In this document: positions 1-5,080 of the stretch, piece by piece
Position numbering within the stretch: position 1 is the first letter of the stretch
Layout of the letters: each line of letters opens with the position of its first letter
Assembly (NCBI GenBank): GCA_001800005.1
Contig: MGUL01000027.1
Coordinates: 5,598-10,677 of the forward strand
Direction of reading: 5' to 3'
Length of the DNA: 5,080 nucleotides
From: Elusimicrobia bacterium RBG_16_66_12
GTDB lineage: Bacteria > Elusimicrobiota > Elusimicrobia > UBA1565 > UBA9628
The notes under the pieces: model-generated
Told to the model about the DNA's origin: nothing
The model's input: only the letters and a program-made list of their open reading frames with translations
Databases searched by the model: none
Position numbers and translations under genes: made by a program

Positions 1-170
1 TCCGCGACATCGACTACAAGCAGATCCAGGTCCTGCGCGCCTTCCTCACCGACACGGGCAAGATCCTGTCCGCCCGCATCACGGGCAACTGTGCGTCCCA
101 CCAGCGCCAGCTCACCCGCTGCATCAAGCGCGGCCGCAACCTGGCCCTGCTGCCGTACGTCTCTCGCTGA
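1..170 (+). CDS. rpsR: 30S ribosomal protein S18, C-terminal part (5' end outside window)
   Basis: This is the last 55 codons of S18, a small-subunit protein of the 30S platform that binds 16S rRNA together with S6. The first complete codon is at position 3 and the stop is TGA 168-170. The S18 core is visible: an IDYKQIQVLRAF segment, then ARITGNCASHQRQLT, then IKRGRNLALLPY near the end. The cysteine in GNCASHQ is typical of the zinc-binding form of S18, whose N-terminal CxxC would lie upstream of the window; that is an inference. A glycine replaces the usual alanine in the common IKRAR motif. The next gene, rplI, starts 3 bases after the stop, the usual S18-L9 order. Identity is secure; only the missing N-terminus limits the annotation. 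Confidence 0.95.
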   Translation, partial: RDIDYKQIQVLRAFLTDTGKILSARITGNCASHQRQLTRCIKRGRNLALLPYVSR

Positions 171-173
171 TTT

Positions 174-620
174 ATGAAAGTCATCCTGAAGAACACCGTC
201 GACAACATCGGCCGAGCCGGCGAGATCAAGGAAGTCGCCGCCGGCTATGCCCGCAATTTCCTGCTCCCGCGCAGGCTCGCGGAGCTCGCGACCCCGGCCG
301 CCGTCAAGTACTGGGAGAAAGGCAAGGAGAAGCGGGCCTCCCTGGTCGCCGCCGAGATCAAGACCGCCAAGGACCTGGCCGAGAAGCTGGCCGGCGTCAA
401 GCTGACCTTCTCGATGCCGGCGTCCGAGGAAGGCAAGCTGTTCGGCTCCGTCGGCAAGACCGACGTCTTGAAGAGCCTCAAGGCGGCGGGCTACGACGTC
501 CCCAAGAACTCGGTCCGCCTGGACACCGCGATCAAGACCACGGGCGAGCACGAGGTGGAGCTCCGCCTCCAGCCCGAAGTCGCCGCGAAGGTCAAGGTCA
601 CCGTCTCCGCCCGCGAGTAA
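174..620 (+). CDS. rplI: 50S ribosomal protein L9
   Basis: L9 is a large-subunit protein that binds 23S rRNA near the L1 stalk and helps maintain the reading frame. The 148 residues match the usual length of about 150. The N-terminal domain begins MKVILKNTVDNIGRAGE and carries the family signature around residues 13-34, including VAAGYARNFLLPR. A charged helix (about residues 42-75) forms the connector, and the C-terminal domain contains GKLFGSV (87-93) and ends in alternating basic and hydrophobic residues. The ATG at 174 gives the canonical L9 N-terminus. There is no clear Shine-Dalgarno sequence in the S18 tail just before it, and the start is only 3 bases after the rpsR stop, so translation is probably coupled to rpsR. 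The dnaB gene follows after 11 bases. Confidence 0.97.
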   Translation: MKVILKNTVDNIGRAGEIKEVAAGYARNFLLPRRLAELATPAAVKYWEKGKEKRASLVAAEIKTAKDLAEKLAGVKLTFSMPASEEGKLFGSVGKTDVLKSLKAAGYDVPKNSVRLDTAIKTTGEHEVELRLQPEVAAKVKVTVSARE

Positions 621-631
621 GGTTCCGGGTC

Positions 632-2029
632 ATGGCGCAGAACCCGGCCCAGCCGCCTCAGGCCCTCGAGGCCGAGATGGCCGTGCTCGGCTCGATGCTG
701 ATCGAGCGCGAGGCGGCCGAGAAAGCCCTCGACGCCCTCCACGAGTCCGACTTCTACCTGGACGCGCACAAGCGCGTCTTCAGGGCCGTCTTCCAGCTCT
801 TCGGCGCCGGCCAGGCCGTCGACGTCGTCACGGTCTCGGAGGAGCTGCGCAAGAAGTCCGAGCTCGACGCCGTGGGCGGGGGGGCCTTCCTCGCCGAGCT
901 CATCAACAAGGTCACCACCGCCGCGCACGTCGAGTACTACGCGCGACTCGTCAAGGAGAAGGCCATCCTCCGCGACCTGATCAATGCCGCCACCGGCGTG
1001 GTCACCGCTTGCTACGCGCAGGAGAAGGAGACCAAGCAGATCCTGGACGAGGCGCAGGGCTCGATCCTGAAGGTCAGCGAGCGCCAGACCCTCCACGGCG
1101 TGATCCAGGCCAAGGACATCGTCCACGAGGTCGTCGAGCAGATCGAGCGCGCGCATAAGAGCAAGCAGGACGTCACCGGCATCCCGACCGGGCTGCGCGC
1201 CTTCGACAAGATGACGACCGGCTTCCAAAAGTCGGACCTCATCCTGATCGCGGCGCGGCCCTCTCAAGGGAAGACCGCGCTGGCGCAGAACATCGTCGCC
1301 CACGTCGTGCTGGAGAAGAACATCCCGGTGCTCTTCTTCTCGCTCGAGATGAACCGCCACGCGATCATGCAGCGCTTCATCGCGGCCGAGGCCAAGGTCA
1401 ACCTCAAGGACATCCGCACCGGCTTCTTCCGCCGCGACCGCTGGCAGGACCTGACCACGGCGGCCTCCCGCTTCGCCGATTCCCCGCTCTTCATCAACGA
1501 CAACCCCGGCATGACGGTCTTCAACGTCCGCGCGATCTCCCGTCAGCTGATGAGCCGCCTGCGCCAGGAGAAAAAGGAGCTCGGCATGGTCGTCATCGAC
1601 TATCTGCAGCTGCTGCGCGGCGGCGGCGGGCGCCAGGAGAACCGCCAGCAGGAGGTCTCCGAGATTTCCCGCGGCCTCAAGCAGCTCGCCCGCGAGCTCA
1701 ACGTCCCCGTGATCGCCCTCTCCCAGCTCTCGCGCGCGTCGGAGGACAAGAGCCGCGCCGACAACCGACCGAAGCTCTCCGACCTGCGCGAATCAGGGTC
1801 GCTCGAGCAGGACGCCGACCTGGTCGCGTTGATCCACCGCGAGGGCTACTACAAGCCGATGGACCCGACCCTCGAGAACAAGGCCCAGCTCATCATCGCC
1901 AAGCAGCGCCAGGGCCCGACCGGCGCGGTGGACGTGCTGTTCCTGCGCGACATCACGCGCTTCGCCGACGAGGCGGCCGGGGTTTCGGAGCCCGTCGACA
2001 TGCAGGAGAGCCAGGCGCAGTTCACCTGA
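632..2029 (+). CDS. dnaB: Replicative DNA helicase DnaB
   Basis: DnaB is the hexameric ring helicase that unwinds DNA 5'-3' at the replication fork and recruits primase. The 465 residues are normal length. The N-terminal domain (about 8-110) starts PPQALEAEMAVLGSML, as is typical. The RecA-like ATPase domain (about 180-445) has Walker A ARPSQGKT (208-215), SLEM with the catalytic glutamate (237-240), Walker B VVIDYLQLL (320-328), the sensor strand IALSQLSR (361-368), SDLRESGSLEQDAD (383-396) and AKQRQGPTG with the arginine-finger region (423-431). Walker A has Gln where DnaB usually has Met (PSMGKT). No intein or insertion is seen. A weak AAGG (619-622) precedes the ATG by 9 bases. The stop TGA shares its last base with the alr start (TGATG, 2027-2031). 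Confidence 0.98.
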   Translation: MAQNPAQPPQALEAEMAVLGSMLIEREAAEKALDALHESDFYLDAHKRVFRAVFQLFGAGQAVDVVTVSEELRKKSELDAVGGGAFLAELINKVTTAAHVEYYARLVKEKAILRDLINAATGVVTACYAQEKETKQILDEAQGSILKVSERQTLHGVIQAKDIVHEVVEQIERAHKSKQDVTGIPTGLRAFDKMTTGFQKSDLILIAARPSQGKTALAQNIVAHVVLEKNIPVLFFSLEMNRHAIMQRFIAAEAKVNLKDIRTGFFRRDRWQDLTTAASRFADSPLFINDNPGMTVFNVRAISRQLMSRLRQEKKELGMVVIDYLQLLRGGGGRQENRQQEVSEISRGLKQLARELNVPVIALSQLSRASEDKSRADNRPKLSDLRESGSLEQDADLVALIHREGYYKPMDPTLENKAQLIIAKQRQGPTGAVDVLFLRDITRFADEAAGVSEPVDMQESQAQFT

Positions 2030-3168
2030 TGGCCACCCTCGTCGACGAGGTTGCCGCCCCGCGCCGCCGCTTCTTCCGTCCGACCTGGGCCGAGGTCGAT
2101 CTGGCCGCTCTCGTCGGCAACCTCCGCCGCCTGCGCGCGAAGATGCCGTCGAAGACCTTGGTAATGTTCGTGGTCAAGGCCAACGCGTACGGCCATGGAG
2201 CCGCCGAGTGCGCGCGCGCGGCTCAAGCCGCCCGCGCCGCCGACTGGCTCGGGGTCTCCTCCGTCGAGGAAGGCGTGGCCCTGCGCGAGGCGGGGCTCAA
2301 GCTCCCCATCCTCGTGCTGGGCTCGCTCTACCCGTTCGAAAGCGTGTTGGCGGCCGTGGCCCACGCCCTCACCCCGGTCGCGGCCTCCCTCGAGAGCGCC
2401 CGGCGCGTGGCCGAGGTCGCGCTGCGCCTGCGCCGCAGCATCAACATCCATGTGAAGGTGGACACCGGCATGGGGCGCATCGGCGTGAGGCCGGAGGCGG
2501 CGCCCGCTTTGGTCCGTCAGCTGGCCGACCTGCGCGCGGTGCGCGTCCAGGGGATCTACACGCACCTGGCGTGCGGAGAGGACGACGCGGCCTTCACCGC
2601 GGCCCAGCTCAAGGCCTTCCGCGGCGTCGTCTCCGTGCTGTCGCGCGAGGGACTGCGCCCGCCCTTGGTGCACGCGGCCAACTCCGCCGGGGCCCTGCGG
2701 CACCCCTCCTCGCGCTTCGACATGATCCGTCCGGGCCTGGCCGTCTACGGCCTCTACCCGGGCTTCGACCCCGTCCTCACGCTCAAGTCCAAGATCGTCT
2801 TCCTGAAGACCGTCGCCAAGGGCGCGGCGGTCAGCTACGGCGCGACCTGGCGCGCCAGGCGCCCGACGCGCGTGGCGACCTTGCCCATCGGCTACGGCGA
2901 CGGCTACTCCCGGGCCCTCTCGAACCGCGCCGAGGTCCTGATCGGCGGGCGGCGCTGTCCGGTCGTCGGCCGCGTGACCATGGACCAGACCATGGTGGAC
3001 GTGACGGGCGCGCCGCGCTCCCGCGTGGGCGACGACGCGGTGCTCATCGGCGCGCAGGGCGGCGAGCGCATCGAGGCGGGGGAGCTCTCCCGCCTGTGCG
3101 GGACCATCCCGTACGAGACCGCGACCGCGATCTCCTCCCGCGTGCCGCGCGTGGGGGTGGCGGGATGA
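2029..3168 (+). CDS. alr: Alanine racemase (PLP-dependent)
   Basis: This enzyme interconverts L- and D-alanine using pyridoxal phosphate in the cytoplasm, supplying D-alanine for peptidoglycan. The 379 residues match the family. After a short N-terminal extension comes RPTWAEVDLAAL (17-28), then the PLP-binding VVKANAYGHG with the Schiff-base lysine K50. The TIM-barrel continues with HVKVDTGMGRIGV (141-153), where K143 and R150 match the carbamylated lysine and its arginine partner in characterised racemases. IRPGLAVYGL (233-242) lies near the cofactor. The C-terminal beta domain has VSYGATW with the second catalytic base Y270, then PIGYGDGYSR, VTMDQTMVDVT and IPYETATAIS (360-369). All catalytic residues are present, so it should be active. 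The start interlocks with the dnaB stop, and the stop overlaps the permease start. Confidence 0.97.
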   Translation: MATLVDEVAAPRRRFFRPTWAEVDLAALVGNLRRLRAKMPSKTLVMFVVKANAYGHGAAECARAAQAARAADWLGVSSVEEGVALREAGLKLPILVLGSLYPFESVLAAVAHALTPVAASLESARRVAEVALRLRRSINIHVKVDTGMGRIGVRPEAAPALVRQLADLRAVRVQGIYTHLACGEDDAAFTAAQLKAFRGVVSVLSREGLRPPLVHAANSAGALRHPSSRFDMIRPGLAVYGLYPGFDPVLTLKSKIVFLKTVAKGAAVSYGATWRARRPTRVATLPIGYGDGYSRALSNRAEVLIGGRRCPVVGRVTMDQTMVDVTGAPRSRVGDDAVLIGAQGGERIEAGELSRLCGTIPYETATAISSRVPRVGVAG

Positions 3169-3473
3169 TGGAGGCCTTTTTCGGCGGTTTCGGACGCCGC
3201 CTGCTGACGGCCTCCGAGGAGGCGGGGCAGTTCACCTTCCTCATCCGCTCGACGTTCCTGTGGATGATCCGCGCCAAGATCGAGTGGCGCCAGACCCTCC
3301 TGCAGATGGGGCGCATCGGGGTGGAGTCGTTCCCGGTCACGGCGATGACCTCCTTCTTCACGGGCATGGTGCTGGCCCTGCAGACGGGGGCGACCTCGAA
3401 GCATTTCTTCAACGTCCCGCTCTTCGTCGGGACCGTGGTCTCCTTCTCCATCGTGATGAGCTGGGGCCCGTGA
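3165..3473 (+). CDS. N-terminal fragment of the MlaE-like permease
   Basis: As written, this frame encodes 102 residues. They hold the amphipathic N-terminal region (about 1-50, including EEAGQFTFLIRSTFLWMIRA) and the first membrane segments (about 55-75 with FFTGMVLALQTG, and about 85-98). It ends SIVMSWGP and then TGA, just where the family continues RELGPV, so on its own it lacks the ATPase-coupling region and most membrane helices and is unlikely to function. See the full-span entry for the frameshift. Confidence 0.7.
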   Translation: MMEAFFGGFGRRLLTASEEAGQFTFLIRSTFLWMIRAKIEWRQTLLQMGRIGVESFPVTAMTSFFTGMVLALQTGATSKHFFNVPLFVGTVVSFSIVMSWGP

Positions 3474-3475
3474 TG
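3453..3475 (+). other. Frameshift site in mlaE, with TGATG stop/start and GGGCCC heptamer
   Basis: The upstream frame matches the family up to codon GTG 3453-3455 (SIV). The -1 frame matches from GAG 3458-3460 (ELGPV). One G missing beside 3458 is enough to join them. Coincidentally, bases 3464-3470 read G GGC CCG in the upstream frame, which formally fits the X XXY YYZ pattern for -1 slippage and is followed directly by TGA. Slipping there would give SIVMSWGPV, losing the conserved Glu-Leu. The nearest obvious hairpin (GGCCG 3494-3498 with CGGCC 3507-3511) begins 23 bases after the heptamer, too far for a usual stimulator. Confidence 0.7.
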
Positions 3476-3955
3476 ACCGCGATCGTCGTGTCCGGCCGGG
3501 CGGGCGCGGCCATCGCCGCCGAGCTCGGCACGATGAAGGTGACCGAGCAGATCGACGCCCTCTACACCCTCGGCACCGACCCGGTGCGCTACCTGGTCAT
3601 TCCGCGCCTGCTCGCACTGCTGATGGTCCTCCCCCTGCTGACCGTCGCCTCGGATTTCACCGGCATCATCGGAGGCCTCTTCGTGGCCCGGGTCAAGTAC
3701 GACATCCCGACCATCGTCTACTGGCACGACATCATCGACAACATGGAGGCCCGCCACTTCGTGCACGGCTTCCTGAAGACCTTCATCTTCGCCTTCGTCA
3801 TCGCGATGGTCTCCTGCTTCCGTGGCGTCACCACCCGGGGGGGCGCGGAGGGCGTGGGCAAGTCCACGACCGCGGCGGTCGTGGTGAGCATGGTCCTGGT
3901 GCTGGTCCTCGACTATTTCGCCACCGCGCTGCTCAACGCGATGGGCATCACCTAG
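3473..3955 (+). CDS. C-terminal fragment of the MlaE-like permease
   Basis: This is the -1 frame continuation. Read from ATG 3473-3475 it gives 160 residues, from MTAIVVSGRAG to ALLNAMGIT. It contains the strongly conserved cytoplasmic ELGTMKVTEQIDAL (17-30) and DPVRYLVIPR (36-45), then likely membrane segments at about 46-72, 98-115 and 134-157. The ATG overlaps the stop of the upstream fragment (TGATG), as at other junctions of this operon, so reinitiation is formally possible. The conserved frame extends upstream of this ATG (ELGPV, 3458-3472), which argues that the true gene is continuous. The stop TAG overlaps the GTG start of the ATPase gene. Confidence 0.65.
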   Translation: MTAIVVSGRAGAAIAAELGTMKVTEQIDALYTLGTDPVRYLVIPRLLALLMVLPLLTVASDFTGIIGGLFVARVKYDIPTIVYWHDIIDNMEARHFVHGFLKTFIFAFVIAMVSCFRGVTTRGGAEGVGKSTTAAVVVSMVLVLVLDYFATALLNAMGIT

Positions 3956-4755
3956 TGATCGACGCGTCCTCCGTCGCCAAGAGCTTCGGCCCCCGCCCCA
4001 TCCTGCGGGGCATCGACCTGCGCGTGGAGACCGGCGAGACCTTGGTCATCATCGGCGGCTCGGGCTGCGGCAAGAGCACGTTCCTTAAATGCGTGATCGG
4101 CCTGCACGCCCCCGACGCCGGGGCCATCACCGTCGACGGGATGGACATCACCAGGCTCAAGACCGAGGCGGAGATCGCGAACTACCGCCGGCGCTTCGGC
4201 TACCTGTTCCAGGAGGGCGCGCTCTTCGACTCCCTGACCGTGGCCGAGAACATCACCTTCGGCCTGCGCTACCTGACCGACATCCCGACCGCCAAGTACC
4301 GCCAGATCGCCTCGGATTCGCTGGCCTTGGTCGGGCTCAAGGACGTGGAGGACTTCAAGCCCTCGGAGCTGTCCGGCGGCATGAAGAAGCGCGTGGCCCT
4401 GGCCCGGGCCATCGCGGCGCAGCCGCACTACATATTGTATGATGAGCCCACGACGGGGCTGGATCCGATCATGTCGGACGTCATCAACGACCTGATCCTG
4501 GACCTCCAGAAGCAGCTGAAGATCACCTCCATCGTGGTCACGCACGACATGAAGTCGGCGTACAAGGTCGGCAGCCGCATCGCGATGTTCCATGAGGGGC
4601 GCGTGCTGCAGGTGGCGCGTCCCGACGTCATCCGGATGACGGACAACCCGTATGTGCGTCAGTTCGTCGACGGACTCAGCCAGGGCCCGATCAAGATGAA
4701 GCTCAAGGAATTCGACGCCGAGGAATCGGCCGGCTCCCGCAAGGAGAAGGCCTGA
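3955..4755 (+). CDS. mlaF: MlaF-like ABC transporter ATPase (phospholipid/MCE transport)
   Basis: This cytoplasmic ATPase powers the MlaE-type permease. The 266 residues carry a full set of ABC motifs: Walker A GGSGCGKST (34-42), Q-loop glutamine Q86 in LFQEGALFDSLTVAENI, signature LSGGM (139-143), Walker B ILYDEP (160-165) with catalytic E164, D-loop GLDP (168-171) and switch histidine H197 in VVTHDM. FQEGALFDSLTV and LSGGMKKRVALARA are characteristic of the MlaF/Mkl subfamily rather than other importers, and the flanking permease and MCE genes agree. A charged tail follows (about 245-266, ending SRKEKA). Translation starts at GTG 3955-3957, sharing one base with the permease stop (TAGTG). 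No Shine-Dalgarno sequence precedes it, so coupling to mlaE is likely. If mlaE is truly broken, expression of this gene may fall. Confidence 0.95.
   Translation: MIDASSVAKSFGPRPILRGIDLRVETGETLVIIGGSGCGKSTFLKCVIGLHAPDAGAITVDGMDITRLKTEAEIANYRRRFGYLFQEGALFDSLTVAENITFGLRYLTDIPTAKYRQIASDSLALVGLKDVEDFKPSELSGGMKKRVALARAIAAQPHYILYDEPTTGLDPIMSDVINDLILDLQKQLKITSIVVTHDMKSAYKVGSRIAMFHEGRVLQVARPDVIRMTDNPYVRQFVDGLSQGPIKMKLKEFDAEESAGSRKEKA
4741..4750 (+). promoter_or_regulatory. Shine-Dalgarno sequence for the MlaD-like gene
   Basis: The purine tract AAGGAGAAGG lies inside the last codons of mlaF and ends 6 bases before ATG 4757. It is the clearest ribosome-binding site in the window. It fixes the mlaD start and lets this gene initiate on its own, unlike its overlapping neighbours. 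Confidence 0.7.
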
Positions 4756-4756
4756 G

Positions 4757-5080
4757 ATGCTTTCCCTGGAAGCCCGGGTCGGCGCGTTCGTCCTCGCGGG
4801 CCTGACCCTGATCGCCTCCGCCATCTTCCTGCTCGGCGACTACACCTTCGAGCGGCGCTACACGATCTACGTGAACTTCGCCGACGTCCAGAATCTCTCC
4901 AAGGACGCGCCGGTCAAGCTTTCGGGCGTGGACGTGGGCAAGGTCCGCGGCCTCGTGCTGGAGGACAACCACGCGAAGGTCATCGCCGCCGTCAAGCGGG
5001 GCGTCGAGATCTACAACGACGCCGAGTTCTCCATCGGCTCGACCGGCATCATCGGCTCCAAGTACCTGCAGATCGACCAG
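4757..5080 (+). CDS. mlaD: MlaD-like MCE-domain protein (3' end outside window)
   Basis: This is the membrane-anchored, periplasmic lipid-binding component that forms a hexameric ring above the MlaE-type permease. The 108 visible codons begin MLSLEARVGAFVLAGL, an N-terminal membrane anchor (about 8-27), typical of MlaD. An MCE domain starts at about residue 34. It shows YTIYVNFADVQNLSKDAPVK (35-54), the SGVDVGKVRGLVL turn (56-68) and GSTGIIGSKYLQID (94-107), corresponding to the conserved GLLG-type glycine motif near the end of the domain. ATG 4757 is one base after the mlaF stop and is preceded by a good Shine-Dalgarno sequence. The frame is open to the window edge, so total length, any C-terminal coiled coil and the number of MCE domains cannot be judged. 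The symbol is by family resemblance; the protein may be called an MCE family protein. Confidence 0.93.
   Translation, partial: MLSLEARVGAFVLAGLTLIASAIFLLGDYTFERRYTIYVNFADVQNLSKDAPVKLSGVDVGKVRGLVLEDNHAKVIAAVKRGVEIYNDAEFSIGSTGIIGSKYLQIDQ

Larger units (their letters stand above)
3165..3955 (+). pseudogene. mlaE: MlaE-like phospholipid/MCE transporter permease, interrupted by a -1 frameshift
   Basis: This is an inner-membrane permease of the MlaE family (DUF140), partner of an MlaF ATPase and MlaD MCE protein in lipid transport between the membranes. The first 102 codons (3165-3473) are read in one frame and end at TGA 3471-3473; the remaining codons up to TAG 3953-3955 are in the -1 frame. Both halves match the family: FFTGMVLALQTG upstream, and downstream ELGPVMTA, SGRAGAAIAAELGTMKVTEQ, IDALYTLGTDPVRYLVIPR and TTRGGAEGVGKS before a last membrane helix. 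Restoring one base around 3456-3458 gives SIVMELGPVMTA, the expected family sequence, and a 263-residue protein of normal length. The start could be ATG 3165 (ATGA overlap with alr) or ATG 3168 (TGATG). The cause may be a sequencing or assembly error, a true mutation or, less likely, recoding. The intact mlaF and mlaD downstream favour an error or a recent change. Confidence 0.85.

Noticed and set aside
491..1360. Long antisense open frame opposite rplI/dnaB (289 codons)
   Set aside because: It is the low-stop mirror frame of GC-rich coding DNA. Its product is a repetitive Asp/Leu/Arg/Val-rich string with no domain, and it opposes well-identified genes.
1849..2703. Antisense open frame opposite dnaB/alr (284 codons)
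   Set aside because: Its Gly/Ala/Arg/His-rich composition is typical of shadow frames, and it covers the conserved C-terminus of DnaB and the Alr barrel on the other strand.
2208..3164. Upstream extension of the permease frame through alr (+1 reading)
   Set aside because: It is Arg/Pro/Gly-rich low-complexity translation inside alr. Only the part from 3165 on matches MlaE, and the alr product is complete in its own frame.
3494..3511. Hairpin GGCCG/CGGCC as terminator or frameshift stimulator
   Set aside because: Its 5-bp stem has no U-tract, lies within coding sequence, and is too far from the heptamer; such short GC stems are expected often in this composition.
3842..3868. P-loop-like GAEGVGKST in the permease C-terminal half
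   Set aside because: It fits GxxGxGKST by chance. MlaE proteins conserve GGAEGVG at this place near the last membrane helix, and there is no Walker B or nucleotide-binding fold.
3952..4824. Antisense open frame opposite mlaF (290 codons)
   Set aside because: It mirrors the ABC ATPase codons and has no recognisable motif. The + strand gene has every ABC motif.

Overview
The window is a compact, GC-rich stretch of a bacterial chromosome (third codon positions are almost always G or C). Every supported gene lies on the + strand. Almost nothing is non-coding: the gaps are 3 bases (171-173), 11 bases (621-631) and 1 base (4756), and all other junctions overlap. I see no rRNA, tRNA, insertion sequence, CRISPR array, terminator or other mobile DNA.

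Layout: the 3' end of rpsR (ribosomal protein S18, 1-170), rplI (L9, 174-620), dnaB (replicative helicase, 632-2029), alr (alanine racemase, 2029-3168), then a lipid-transport cassette of the Mla/MCE type. The cassette is an MlaE-like permease split by a frameshift (3165-3955), an MlaF-like ATPase (3955-4755) and the first 108 codons of an MlaD-like MCE protein (4757 to the window edge). The order S18-L9-DnaB is a very common bacterial core cluster. The MlaE-MlaF-MlaD set points to a diderm (Gram-negative-type) cell envelope, because this transporter moves phospholipids between inner and outer membrane. Together with the high GC this suggests a diderm such as an Elusimicrobiota or deltaproteobacterial-type lineage. 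That placement is an inference with low confidence.

The genes look like one co-transcribed unit joining translation (S18, L9), replication (DnaB), peptidoglycan precursor supply (Alr, D-alanine) and outer-membrane lipid homeostasis (Mla). Stop and start codons repeatedly interlock: TGATG at dnaB/alr and alr/mlaE, TAGTG at mlaE/mlaF. A recognisable Shine-Dalgarno sequence is strong only before mlaD, so much of the operon probably relies on translational coupling.

The one real anomaly is in mlaE. The N-terminal third is read in one frame and stops at TGA 3471-3473, while the rest continues in the -1 frame. One missing base near 3456-3458 explains it best. A TGATG stop/start and a formal slippery heptamer sit at the same place, so a split gene or recoding cannot be fully excluded from sequence alone. 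I found no evidence of an undescribed system; otherwise this is core-genome content.
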